Shown here: positions 52,240-61,072 of the stretch, piece after piece
Layout of the letters: the number at the start of each line of letters is the position of its first letter
Numbering within the stretch: position 1 is the stretch's first letter
From: Sceloporus undulatus
Taxonomy: Eukaryota > Chordata > Lepidosauria > Squamata > Phrynosomatidae
Direction of reading: 5' to 3'
Length of the DNA: 64,000 nucleotides
Assembly (NCBI RefSeq): GCF_019175285.1
Contig: NC_056525.1
Location: forward strand, 131,617,772 to 131,681,771
Position numbers and translations under genes: made by a program
Notes under the pieces: generated by a model
The model's input: only the letters and a program-made list of their open reading frames with translations
What the model was told of the DNA's origin: nothing
The model's database searches: none

Positions 52240-52560
52240 TTTTTTGTGGGATTTTCGGGCTATGTGGCTATGTTCTAGAAGAGTTTCTTCCTGACGCTTC
52301 ACCAGCATCTGTGGCTGGCATCTTCAGAGAATGCTTGCCTGGAAAGGACTTGGGTATATATGTTGTGTGACCTGGAAAGGCAGGAGTGATTTACATGTGT
52401 ATTGTTTTGTTGCTAATGGCAGGCCCCAGGGTGGGAGGGTCTGCAAAAGAGGATTAGTGTCTGCTTGATAGTGCTCATTGTCTGCTGGGAGATTTCTCGT
52501 TTGCATTTGTAGAGTCTTTATCTTGCTATTTTTCAGGACTTTCAGCATTCTATAAATTTG
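52240..52560 (-). repeat. interspersed retroelement fragment, possibly Penelope-like
   Basis: 'tgtggctatgttctagaaga', TTCTTCCTGACGCTTCACC, 'atctgtggctggcatcttca' and GCCTGGAAAGGACTTGGG belong to a very abundant reptile repeat. I associate it with Penelope-type elements from memory, not certainty. Minus strand by coding sense of the 52240-52330 part. Confidence 0.4.
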
Positions 52561-54277
52561 TCTACACATATAATCACCTTACCCTGCTTCCCACTCCACC
52601 GGGGGAAAGGCTATGCGAACAGGGGAAAATGGCAATGGTAATGCAGGAAAGAGAATGAAGTAGGTGACACCCCCAGGCCAGCTCCTTGAGCACTGCTCCT
52701 CCCATTCTCCAGGTTCCCGAATCAGATACCCCTGTCGTTCCCATTCATTTGCCCCAAATCAGACTCGGGAGGTGTAGGAAAAACCTCTGAAAAAGTACAT
52801 TCAAATCAATCCAGGTTACCCACCACTGATTCGGGTTTTTCCTGGAAAAATCAATTACATGGGGATCAGATCCAAATTCCAATGGGAACTAAATGGGCAT
52901 AATGAGGATTGAATGCGCGCTCAAAGGGGAATGATAACCCCCATAATCTGAGTCTTGATCCGCTTTATAAGCCAGTGGGAATAGGGCCTCAGAGGCCTTG
53001 CCTGCAAAAGGGTCCTGGGCCACTGGGTGGATGTGGGCTCCCTTCTGGAAAAGGAGAAGACCCTTTGGGGTATGGCTTGGCCAGCCATCTGGGGCTGGCA
53101 GGTGGCCAAGGGTGGCAGGACGAGGGGCACCAGGAAATGAGAGCAGGGGGCCAAGATCGAGGGGAAATGATGGGCGCAAGCCACAGGGCCAAATGCTGAG
53201 GACGGAGGACAATCAGGGTCTTGTCCAGTTTGCATGCATCTTCTTCATGTCCAGTTGCTGGAGCAAAATCCCCCCCACAACAAAAGACACCCACAACCCC
53301 ATACCAGACAAACAGCGCATTGAATGCACAACCTGCTCATTGCAAAATGCTACCCCATGAAATCCAGACCAGAAGACGCAATAAGGAGGGACACCGTTCA
53401 ATCAGTTGCCTTTGAGGCAAGATTGGGAACTACCCAGCCCTTCTCCAGATGCTCTTGAGCAGCAGCTCCCAGCCTTCCTCATCCATGGCTATTTTAGCCG
53501 AGGCACATGACAGTCATGCCCCAAACAACGCCTGGAGGGCCACACATCCCTGCTCCAAAGGAGACTTGGGCTGAGATCCTACACCAAGAAGGACTGAGTG
53601 CAACTTTATGCTTCACAGAGTTACACAACACACGCAAGATCCCAAACGGCGCTGCAGCTTCCATCCATAGGTCAACCCCAGCAGTACAGAAACGTGTCTC
53701 TACTGGAAGAGATTAAGACTCACTGAAGTCCTAAACTATACCAGATAGATGCCCATAGCATTCCTCCCCCCACAACAACTTACTACTTAACCATATTATA
53801 TCAAAGCCTTAATTCAAACGCAGCTCCAACTCAGAGGACATAAAGCCTGGCACGCCTTGGTTCCTGTCATCTCTTCATCAGGCGAGAAATTAAAAGAAGT
53901 TGGTGCCACAGGTATTCCTAAGACTAGGGTTTCTATTATTCCTAACTGCAGGGCGCATATGGACTCCCCCTCCATGTAACACACCAGGGAGAGAAAGAAT
54001 AACATGTGAACCCTGGATCATATACTTTTCTCTTTCTCAGTACCTCCTAAATAAAAACCTACTCTCCCTCTTCAGCCCTTTTCAAACTCATTTGCACAAA
54101 GGACCAAATCACACACCAGCGCTTCCAGTTACAGGCATGAGCTCAGGAGGAATTAACCCAACGTTTCCACTTAACTGTCCCAATGTTTCCTTGTGAACAC
54201 TTCGGACCAATTTTGAAGGGTTTCCTACCACTTAGTGTAGACAAACATGTACGTAGGGGGTCCTTCCATGTACTTCC
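52561..54277. other. intergenic, no gene recognised
   Basis: 52561-53290 is moderately GC-rich and has words such as GATTCGGGTTTTTCCTGG / CCAAATCAGACTCGGGAGG. These suggest a decayed DNA element, but no ends are visible. 53290-54277 shows nothing recognisable. Confidence 0.4.
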
Positions 54278-54350
54278 AGAGCTGACCTGTTTGTAAGCCA
54301 GATCTCACCTGAACTTGGAAGTTAAGCAGGTTCAGTGCCTCTCCCAGGAG
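54278..54350 (+). pseudogene. 5S rRNA-derived relic (pseudogene or SINE head)
   Basis: 'aagccagatctcacctgaac', TTGGAAGTTAAGCAGGTTCAG follows the 5S rRNA internal promoter order (GCCCGATCTCGTCTGATCTCGGAAGCTAAGCAGGG in 5S) with several substitutions. Downstream, at 54490-54540, a GAGAAAGGTGGGATATAAAT tail occurs, so a 5S-derived SINE is possible. Confidence 0.55.
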
Positions 54351-54544
54351 TTTCCACTCAAATGCTTTGGCGTCGCTCTAGGTTATCCAGATGTTCTTAA
54401 AATATAATAAAAAGGCCAACATCTGCTAGAAGGTAAGATAGTCACCAGCAGATGATGTGAAAGCCCTACTGGCACTGTTGCAGTTACTGGCTGGGGAGAA
54501 AGGTGGGATATAAATGAAATAAATAAATGAATACATAAAAAAAA

Positions 54545-56384
54545 ATTAAAATAAATCCAAGGCCAAAGCCACCCAATGGGATCCTTGTGGCCGCTCTGTA
54601 GGCATTTCTCATAATCTAGCAAATACAAGTGTGCATTAGCCTACTTCTGGCAGCTCAATTTCCTTCTGGATACTTCAGGTCACCCCAAGGCAGGAAGGGG
54701 AAGGTATGAAGCCGGCTGGGGAAACAGGGCTCTGTTTGAGATTTTAAAACTCTGAATATGGGAAGAAACCCTACCTGACTTGATGGAAAATGGGGCAAGT
54801 CAAGGGAACAATGTCCTAAATTGAAAAGCACAAAGCTGTGCATGTTTTACAGGCAGCTGGATCTTATTTTCCCCATTTGTGGAAAACATGGTGTTAGAAG
54901 AGCCCCACCTGGTGGATGCAACCCACCATGATCTCCCTTATTCCCGTCCTCTTCCTGCCAAGACCCACAGCCCAAACCAGCATCCTTGGGCTGGGATGCG
55001 TATTTCCAAGGGAAGCTTCATCCCATTCTGCCATTTCCTCCCTTTGCAAAAGTTACCAAAGGCACGAGAGATGGCCTGTTTTTCCTCCAATAAGCAAAAA
55101 CTGAAATAAAGCAATGGCCCCTTGCAACATGTGAGTTAGTACTCTGCAAACTCTGACCAGGAGAGTTGCCGCTGCAGCCCCAGGTCTCCTCAAGACCCAG
55201 TGCCCAAGAAGGCAAATGATCCATGGCTCTGCACTGTTTTTAATATCAGAGAGAGTATGAGTTTGGTCTACTGACTCCTACACTCATGCTCAAGTCCTAC
55301 TTGGGGGTCTCGGTGGGTAGCAGGAGTCTGAACCAGACAGGCCTCATCCAGCTGGGCTCCTCTCTTGCTTTGGGATGAACCCGCTGTTCCCAACTGTTGA
55401 TTCAGAATGAGCCCATGGACATAATGGGATCACACTGTACAAACCCCTGGGCTGACATAAGGATTCCCAGTAGGGGGAAGAACAAGCATTAAGAGATGTG
55501 CCAGGATTTGCAGCCCCCAAAGTACAGACCTCTTCCTGCATTCTTTCATAATACAAGCAGCCCCAGGGGATGCCTGTGGGTACATTCCCAGCTCGAAACC
55601 CCCTGCTCTTCCCTTGCCAGAGTGGGCAGCTGTCCCTCAACATGTTGCTCTTCTACTGAGACCAGTTCAATGCTCCAGAGCCTCGGGGTCCCTGGGAACA
55701 TGGGCTTGGTTCACACATATACATCCAGGGAAGTCAAGGGATGCAGAGCCTGTAGAAGGGTTCCTTCAGCAAACATTCACTCAACATTACAAGTCATAAG
55801 GGACAAAAAGGCATGGGAGAACCAAACCACCATGTTAAAGAAGGTATTTTTCAATACAAAAGTGATGCTTTTTTGCAGACAAGGAGGCAGGGCACGCTTT
55901 GATTTCCAAAGCCAGAACCTTTGGGTTCTCACAGCTTCCCCCAACTCAAAGCTACACATTACCCTGCTGCTCCATGGTGACTCCTGGCTGCTGGGCAGTA
56001 ACAGCATCTCTCTGCCCACAGTGGCCCTCATATAGCTACAAAGTGGGGTGAAGAAGCTGCCTTCACCATTCATCTAACACCATCAGGAGGAGGAGGCGTA
56101 CCAAGACCAGCCTTACAAAGAAAACCAAATATTTAAGCGCAGCATCCAGGTGAGAAGCAGTCCACATATTTCGAGCATACATGAAAACAAGGTAAGGAGG
56201 GCACAGAAGGAAAGCCTCTGACATCTGCAGGGGCAGCAGGACATCAGAACTGCTCCAACCAAGCCTTCTGCATGCATTCAAGGTCAGAGGTCTCCCCAAT
56301 TTGTACTCAATCTGGGGCAGTTTGGAAACTGCAAGCTTGATCACGGGTCATTTCTCGCCCAGAACACTGACCTGCATCCAACCC
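54545..56384. other. intergenic 3' of CFAP20
   Basis: No recognisable gene or repeat. Long open frames here (for example plus 55496-56035) have no homology I recognise and no flanking gene signals. Confidence 0.45.
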
Positions 56385-59300
56385 CAACAGTACAGATACC
56401 AATTTTTATTAAATAAAGTTACCCTAGGGAAATTAGCTTCTAAATTAAAAATAAAACAACCCGCTCTTCCATCCAGCTTCACAGTGCTTCTCTCGGAGGG
56501 CTTCCTGATGTGGCGTCGTTATTGCTGTGTGGGGAAAAGGTGTACAAGGAGGCATTTAGTTCAAAGGGGTTGAAGCTCTCTAACTCTTAAAAGATAATAT
56601 CTCCTTATTGCAATGTCCCCTCTCAAATAGGCTCTTTGTGATTTTCCAGTCAGTTTTAAAAAATGCCTTTCCTGGGACTAAAATGGCCTAAGGGAAGGGG
56701 GGGGGGTAAAAACATGGTAAAACACTCCCACACCCTCTCTAGAGGTCATTTAGGCAAACAAAATTTCCAATTTTTTGTTTTGCAAAGTTATGTGGCCCAC
56801 CAAGGTCCCCTGGGGAGCAAATGCAGTTCCCGGCCTTGAACAGTTGCCCACCTCAGCCTAGAGAAGGAACAAGACCTAACCCCATCCCTTGGAAAATTCT
56901 GTTCAGCAGAGACCAAGACCACCTAACACTGTATCCCTCAGAGAAATGTGGACTGACTCACCTTGCCCTTGTTCTGGACTGGGATGTACAGCTTGAACTC
57001 AGCAGGCAGCTCGTCCTCAGAATAGAGTCTGTCAGAGAAGTAAATTCTGCGGATGCGACAGTTTGCATGGATCTGAAAAGGCAATCAGTTGCTGTCAGAG
57101 CCTGGGAACATGTGCACAACCAGCATGTGCCCTGCCACTAAGCAATGGCACCCCTTCCATACCCTGGCAGTCCTGGCGAGCAACGCAGCCTTCCTGCAGA
57201 TGAAAAAGGAGAACTTCCTCCTCTTTAAAAGGCAGCCATCTCTGGTACCTCTTAAAGCATTGCCCACTCAAATAACTGGTAGTGGACCAATCACCTGTTC
57301 CCTTTTAATTACATCTAAATCTTGATCTCTATTGTTGGTACTTTTCAAATACTACAAAGAACCTTAACATAACTTTCAATGCAACGATCAAAATCTATTG
57401 TGAAAAGAAAGGGCTCCTATATTTATGATGTGACTGTAATGTACCAGATGCAAAGAAACGTCAGGCTAAATGTGTACATCCTTAGCAAGCAGGTCCACTG
57501 TTCAAAATAAAGGAATACTCCTGGACTGAGTGCTACTTGTAGGCCTGGGATGTACAGTCCAGATGTGTCTACTGATCTCCCTTGGATTACCAGAAGACTC
57601 CAACAGCCTCCATCACTGCCTACTGGTGAATGCAGAGGAGAGAAGGCCTTCCCATGGCACTTTGTCCCCAGAGAAACCCTCCATGCTAGCAGCTGGAGAA
57701 TCTCTTTACCTGGACCCGCAGGGTCTCAATGTAGTTGGTCCCGTAGGCTCGTCGTGTGAAGTCGGACAGGTTGAACTGAATCTGGTTCCAGCCGTCATCC
57801 AGGCGCATGGGCATGGTGCAGATGAATGGCTTGACGCGAGTGGTGCTCTGGTAGTTGCTGGCGCGGAACCGTCGCCGGACATTTTTATCATCCAGCACCT
57901 GGAAAGGTATTCTGCACTCAGAAGGGGAGTCATCCTGCCTCATGCCAAAGCGCAGGCTGTTACTCCTCACCCATCCAGAACAAACAGAAGTGTGCCTGCC
58001 ACAAACTGGGCTGCCCTCCCTCTGAAGGCAGAAGACAAAAAGTGTCAGTCTGGCAGGGACTTGACTTAGGAGCTGGGGAGGGACTGGATGAGAACAACAG
58101 AGCTGGACCCCAGAGGCAATGGGGAGCTCTGAGCAAGTTAAAACTCAATGACAGCAGGCTCCCCTCATAGCCTTGTACCGCAGTCCCACTCTGGAAAGCT
58201 AGGCTAGCTCTGGGAACACACCTGAACTTCAAAGGTAAAGTATTTCTTCAGATTCTTGATTATCATCACCAGGAAGGGCAGTTTGATCCCCAATGTCTTC
58301 TTCGGGTCAGCTGGACACGTAATGTATGTGGTGCTGCAGGGGGAGAGAAGCATATGTGAAGCTGCACTTTTGGCTGCTACCACAATGGTTTCCCCTACAA
58401 TGGTGTGGTTTTGCTAGCTTAGCATCACAGAACTAGAAGAGACCCCAAGGGCCATCCAGTCCAATCCCATTCTGCCATGCAGGAAGACACAGTCAAACCA
58501 TTCCCCGTGACAGATGGGCATCCAGCCTCTGATAAAAACAGAAGGAGATTCCACCACCCTCCATTGAGGCAGCAGCGTCTTCCACTGTCAAAACAGCTCT
58601 TACTGTCAGGAAGTTCTTCCTAATGTGGAGCTGGAATCTTCGAAGCAGAAAACCCTACTTTCTGGGAGTAAAGTTGGTGGTGTGGAGGAGAGGAGCTAGG
58701 CTCAGACCACCAACTCCTGCTCTCCCCGCCACCAATCCCCAGAAATAGCAATGGCAAATACATTGCTATAACAGTGAACCAGCACATTCCAAGCGGTATC
58801 TGTAAGCCAATTGCCCTCAACAAGCTGGGAACTCATTTTAGTGACCTAAGGAAGGCTGAGTGGACCTTGGAGCCCTGCCTGGGATCGAACTCACAGCCTT
58901 GTGGCTGCAGGACCAACCCTCCAAGTACTGCCAGCGACCCTTTCCTTACCTGACATTGGTTCCTTCGATCTCCAGCACCAGCGACTGGATGTCATTATCT
59001 GTGATCCGCTTAATGTGTCCATTCCGCACCTGGAAGGGGAATAGGGAGCACACTGTCATTCCCTGAAGCCCAGACTCTGTTGCTTCAAGGCTCGTTTGGA
59101 AACGCTGCCAGGAAGAAAGCGCTCCAACAAACTGCAATGTCCAGCTGGGAACGAATGCAGCATTGCAAGAGGCCAAGACAGCTCTGGCCAAAGGAGCCCA
59201 AATTATCCCCAAATAACGATTTCCCAAATGGTCAGCCTTTAACTGCTAATTCTGCTGCCAAGTCTATCTGAGTCTCTGGATGAAGAGAAGGGAAAATAGT

Positions 59301-60330
59301 ACGGGGATCAAGCAAAGGAGGGATGGTGGCTCCTCCAGGGCTGTATGTCAGAAACAATCCAGTTTGACACTGTTTTAACTGGCATGAAACGCTGGGGATT
59401 GTAGTTGGTTGTGGCCCCAGAGCAGAGCTCTGAAGAAAACAACTGCAATTCCCAGCATTGAGCCAGGGCAGTTAAAACAGTGTCAGACTGGAGCAGAGAG
59501 AACAACAACACAGCCACTAACTCCATACCTTCCCTAGGAGGAGGAGGACTCCAAATCCCTTCAGCCAGCAAAGCCAGTGGCGAGGAATGCTGGGAGCTGC
59601 AGTCCACCAATATCCTGGAGGTGAAAAATGGCTCTTGGAGGGGTTTTTTAGGGGGGGATTTTTCCTGTTACTGTGCAGGAGTCTGAGGAAGAGGAGCTGT
59701 TGTTGTTGTTGTTGACATTGTGTGCCTTCGTCTGTGACTTGTGGCAACCTGAAGGCAAACCTATCAGGGGTTTTCTTGGCAAGGTTTCTTCAGAGGAGGT
59801 TTGAGGCTGAGAGAGTGTGACCCGTTCCCTATTCTCAGCCATCGTGGCCGTTATTTACCTCCAGAGTCCCTTCTGACCTACAGCAACAGGGTTCCCTTGG
59901 CAGGGCTTGTTCTGGCTTTGCCTTCCCTGAGGAGGCCGAGAGAGCGTGACCCTATTGCTCCCCTGTTCTCAGCCACTGCGCCAAGTGGGTCGCTGCTGTG
60001 CGCCTTCAAAGGCCCCGGTCTACCAGGGTCTCCTTGGCGAGGCTTTGCCTTTGCCTTCCCTGGGGCCCTTCGGGGGAGCCACACTCTCTCAGCCCCGGGC
60101 TCCCTTCCCTCCCTCACCTTCTTGTCCCAGATCTGCAGAGGCTTGCTCCCGATGCTGTAGAGGACGGAGAGGAAGCCGCTCTGGAAGGTGTTCTTGAACA
60201 TCCCTCCGCGCGGGGCTCCGGTTCCGGCTGCTCTCCGCCTTTCCTTCCTTCCCCTCAAACGCAGCCTCCTTCTCCGCGGAAGGACACTCCCCAAAACGCG
60301 CTGCACACTGCGTAGCCGCGAGGCCTCCAA
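56385..60330 (-). CDS. CFAP20: CFAP20 (cilia and flagella associated protein 20), gene span
   Basis: Small, extremely conserved protein of the axoneme inner junction and centrioles, needed for ciliary beating (family knowledge; also called BUG22/C16orf80). Coding exons in transcript order are 60118-60201, 58950-59029, 58222-58333, 57710-57898, 56962-57072 and 56519-56524. All have consensus splice sites and phases that join to 582 nt, 193 residues plus stop, the human length. Blocks include [80 protein letters not shown] and [15 protein letters not shown]. The human protein differs by only a few residues (I to V, L to I, A to G, recalled from memory). The introns show it is not a retrocopy. 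Confidence 0.97.
56405..56410 (-). terminator. CFAP20: CFAP20 poly(A) signal
   Basis: Minus-strand TTTAATAAAAATTGG, about 110 nt past the stop codon. The short 3' UTR fits this compact gene. Confidence 0.7.
56519..56524 (-). CDS. CFAP20: CFAP20 terminal exon: last codon plus stop
   Basis: Acceptor ccttttccccacacag is followed by CAA TAA: one Gln then stop. This restores the family's C-terminal QNK(A/G)KQ and total length 193. The rest of the exon is 3' UTR, ending after the AATAAA at 56405-56410 (minus). Confidence 0.88.
   Translation of the reverse strand, partial: Q
56962..57072 (-). CDS. CFAP20: CFAP20 coding exon 5
   Basis: Acceptor attgccttttcag and donor AAG|GTGAGT. Encodes [20 protein letters not shown] then [17 protein letters not shown]. 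Confidence 0.97.
57710..57898 (-). CDS. CFAP20: CFAP20 coding exon 4
   Basis: 63 whole codons, acceptor acctttccag, donor CAG|GTAAAG. Encodes [40 protein letters not shown] and [20 protein letters not shown]. Confidence 0.97.
58222..58333 (-). CDS. CFAP20: CFAP20 coding exon 3
   Basis: Acceptor ctccccctgcag and donor CAG|GTGTGT. Encodes [20 protein letters not shown] then [18 protein letters not shown]. Confidence 0.97.
58420..58635 (-). repeat. CR1 3' end fragment in CFAP20 intron 2
   Basis: Plus-strand 'agaagagaccccaagggcca', CAGATGGGCATCCAGCCTC, CAGGAAGTTCTTCCTAATGT: the antisense CR1 3' end, moderately decayed. Confidence 0.9.
58735..58930 (-). repeat. tRNA-derived SINE, reverse, in CFAP20 intron 2
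   Basis: Plus-strand AAGCGGTATCTGTAAGCC, GGGAACTCATTTTAGTGACC, GGGATCGAACTCACAGCC. Reverse copy of the 41764 family, ending about 20 bp downstream (transcript sense) of exon 2's donor. Confidence 0.85.
58950..59029 (-). CDS. CFAP20: CFAP20 coding exon 2
   Basis: Acceptor ccccttccag and donor CAG|GTAAGG. Encodes [20 protein letters not shown] then IEGTNV; phase 0 in, 2 out. Confidence 0.97.
59350..59500. repeat. palindromic MITE (hAT-like)
   Basis: CAGAAACAATCCAGTTTGAC..CTGTTTTAACTGGC mirrors GGCAGTTAAAACAG..GTCAGACTGGAGC; inner CTGGGGATTGTAGTT mirrors AACTGCAATTCCCAGC. In CFAP20 intron 1; same family as 36235 and 39284. Confidence 0.82.
59698..60098 (-). repeat. SINE copy plus two degenerate partial repeats
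   Basis: 59698-59825 is a reverse lizard SINE with a (GTT)n tail and 'gtttcttcagaggaggtttg', GGCTGAGAGAGTGTGACC. The same core recurs diverged at 59850-59955 (CCCTTGGCAGGGC, GAGGAGGCCGAGAGAGCGTG) and 59990-60098 (TCCTTGGCGAGGC, AGCCACACTCTCTCAG), ending about 20 bp from exon 1's donor. Confidence 0.6.
60118..60201 (-). CDS. CFAP20: CFAP20 coding exon 1
   Basis: ATG at 60199-60201, [20 protein letters not shown] then PLQIWDKK, donor AAG|GTGAGG. The frame is open 43 codons upstream (to 60330), but the invariant MFKNTF start of the family fixes the initiator. Confidence 0.97.
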
Positions 60331-60620
60331 GCAACAGCGAAGCTAAGAGAAGCCACGCCCCCTCCCTCCGTCGCCATGACAGGAACTACTTTTCCAAGCC
60401 GGGACTCGTTCCTCCCGTCAGCCCACGCTTTGTCTCTCTCTCTCTCTCTCTTGTTGTAGAGGCGAATGCGCGTTGCCACGGCAACGAGGGCGGAAACAGA
60501 GGGAGGAGCTTTGGCGCACAGAGCTTTGAAACTGGTAGAGGAGCGTTCGGTCCGGGAAAGGCGGGGCGCGTTTGTCCCTCCCTTGTTGGGCAGGAAAGTA
60601 ACTTCAAGGCGTTACTCCCA
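60202..60620 (-). promoter_or_regulatory. CFAP20: CFAP20 CpG-rich promoter
   Basis: GC/CpG-rich block upstream of the ATG, including a (CT)n tract (60433-60453) and an RFX X-box at 60472-60485. It drops abruptly to AT-rich DNA at about 60640. A divergent transcript could also start here, but no coding exon is seen on the plus strand. Confidence 0.7.
60472..60485. promoter_or_regulatory. RFX X-box motif
   Basis: GTTGCCACGGCAAC: a palindrome fitting the X-box consensus GTNRCC(0-3N)RGYAAC. It sits 271 bp upstream of the CFAP20 start codon. RFX factors drive ciliary genes through such sites in animals, which fits CFAP20's role. Confidence 0.75.
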
Positions 60621-60639
60621 ACGCGTTACTGGGTGCATG

Positions 60640-61015
60640 TCCATCATATATGCCTACAGCCCTGTTTATATTAATTAAAAGAGAGGGGGTTGGTTGGTTT
60701 ACATTATGTTTAACCTTTCTGTGTTTTAAATTTTGTATGTTTAAAAATGTTAACTTTTTACTGCTTTAATTAGGCTAATTAAGTTAATTATTAACTTATT
60801 TAATAATTTATTAAATATTAAATTTATTTAATAAATTTATTAAATTTATTTAATAATTTTATTATTTATTATTTAATTATTTAATTAGGCTATTTTTTTA
60901 AAAAAAGAAATGTGTATGTTGTGAGACACCTTGGGTCCCTTTTTTGAGAGAAAGGCGGGATAAAATAAATAAATAAGTAAATATTATGTGGCTGAAAAAC
61001 CCATAAAAAACTATG

Positions 61016-61047
<32 letters not shown>
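60640..61047. other. AT-rich flank with (AAT)n
   Basis: TTAATAATTTATTAAAT-type low complexity at 60770-60895, then a SINE/LINE-like tail (GAGAAAGGCGGGATAAAATA at 60948-60967) and (AAT)n running into the gap. Confidence 0.7.
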
Positions 61048-61072
61048 NNNNNNNNNNNNNNNNNNNNNNNNN
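61048..61072. other. assembly gap, 25 N
   Basis: Run of 25 N beginning inside an AAT microsatellite. Confidence 1.

Noticed and set aside
55496-56035. 179-codon plus-strand frame between genes
   Set aside because: No recognisable domain, no splice or promoter context, and ordinary intergenic composition; judged chance.
57530-58069. 179-codon plus-strand frame
   Set aside because: Antisense shadow of CFAP20 exon 4, intron 3 and neighbouring sequence; no homology of its own.
60202-60330. 43-codon N-terminal extension of CFAP20
   Set aside because: In frame, but low-complexity Arg-rich and outside the invariant MFKNTF start. The protein length matches the family without it.
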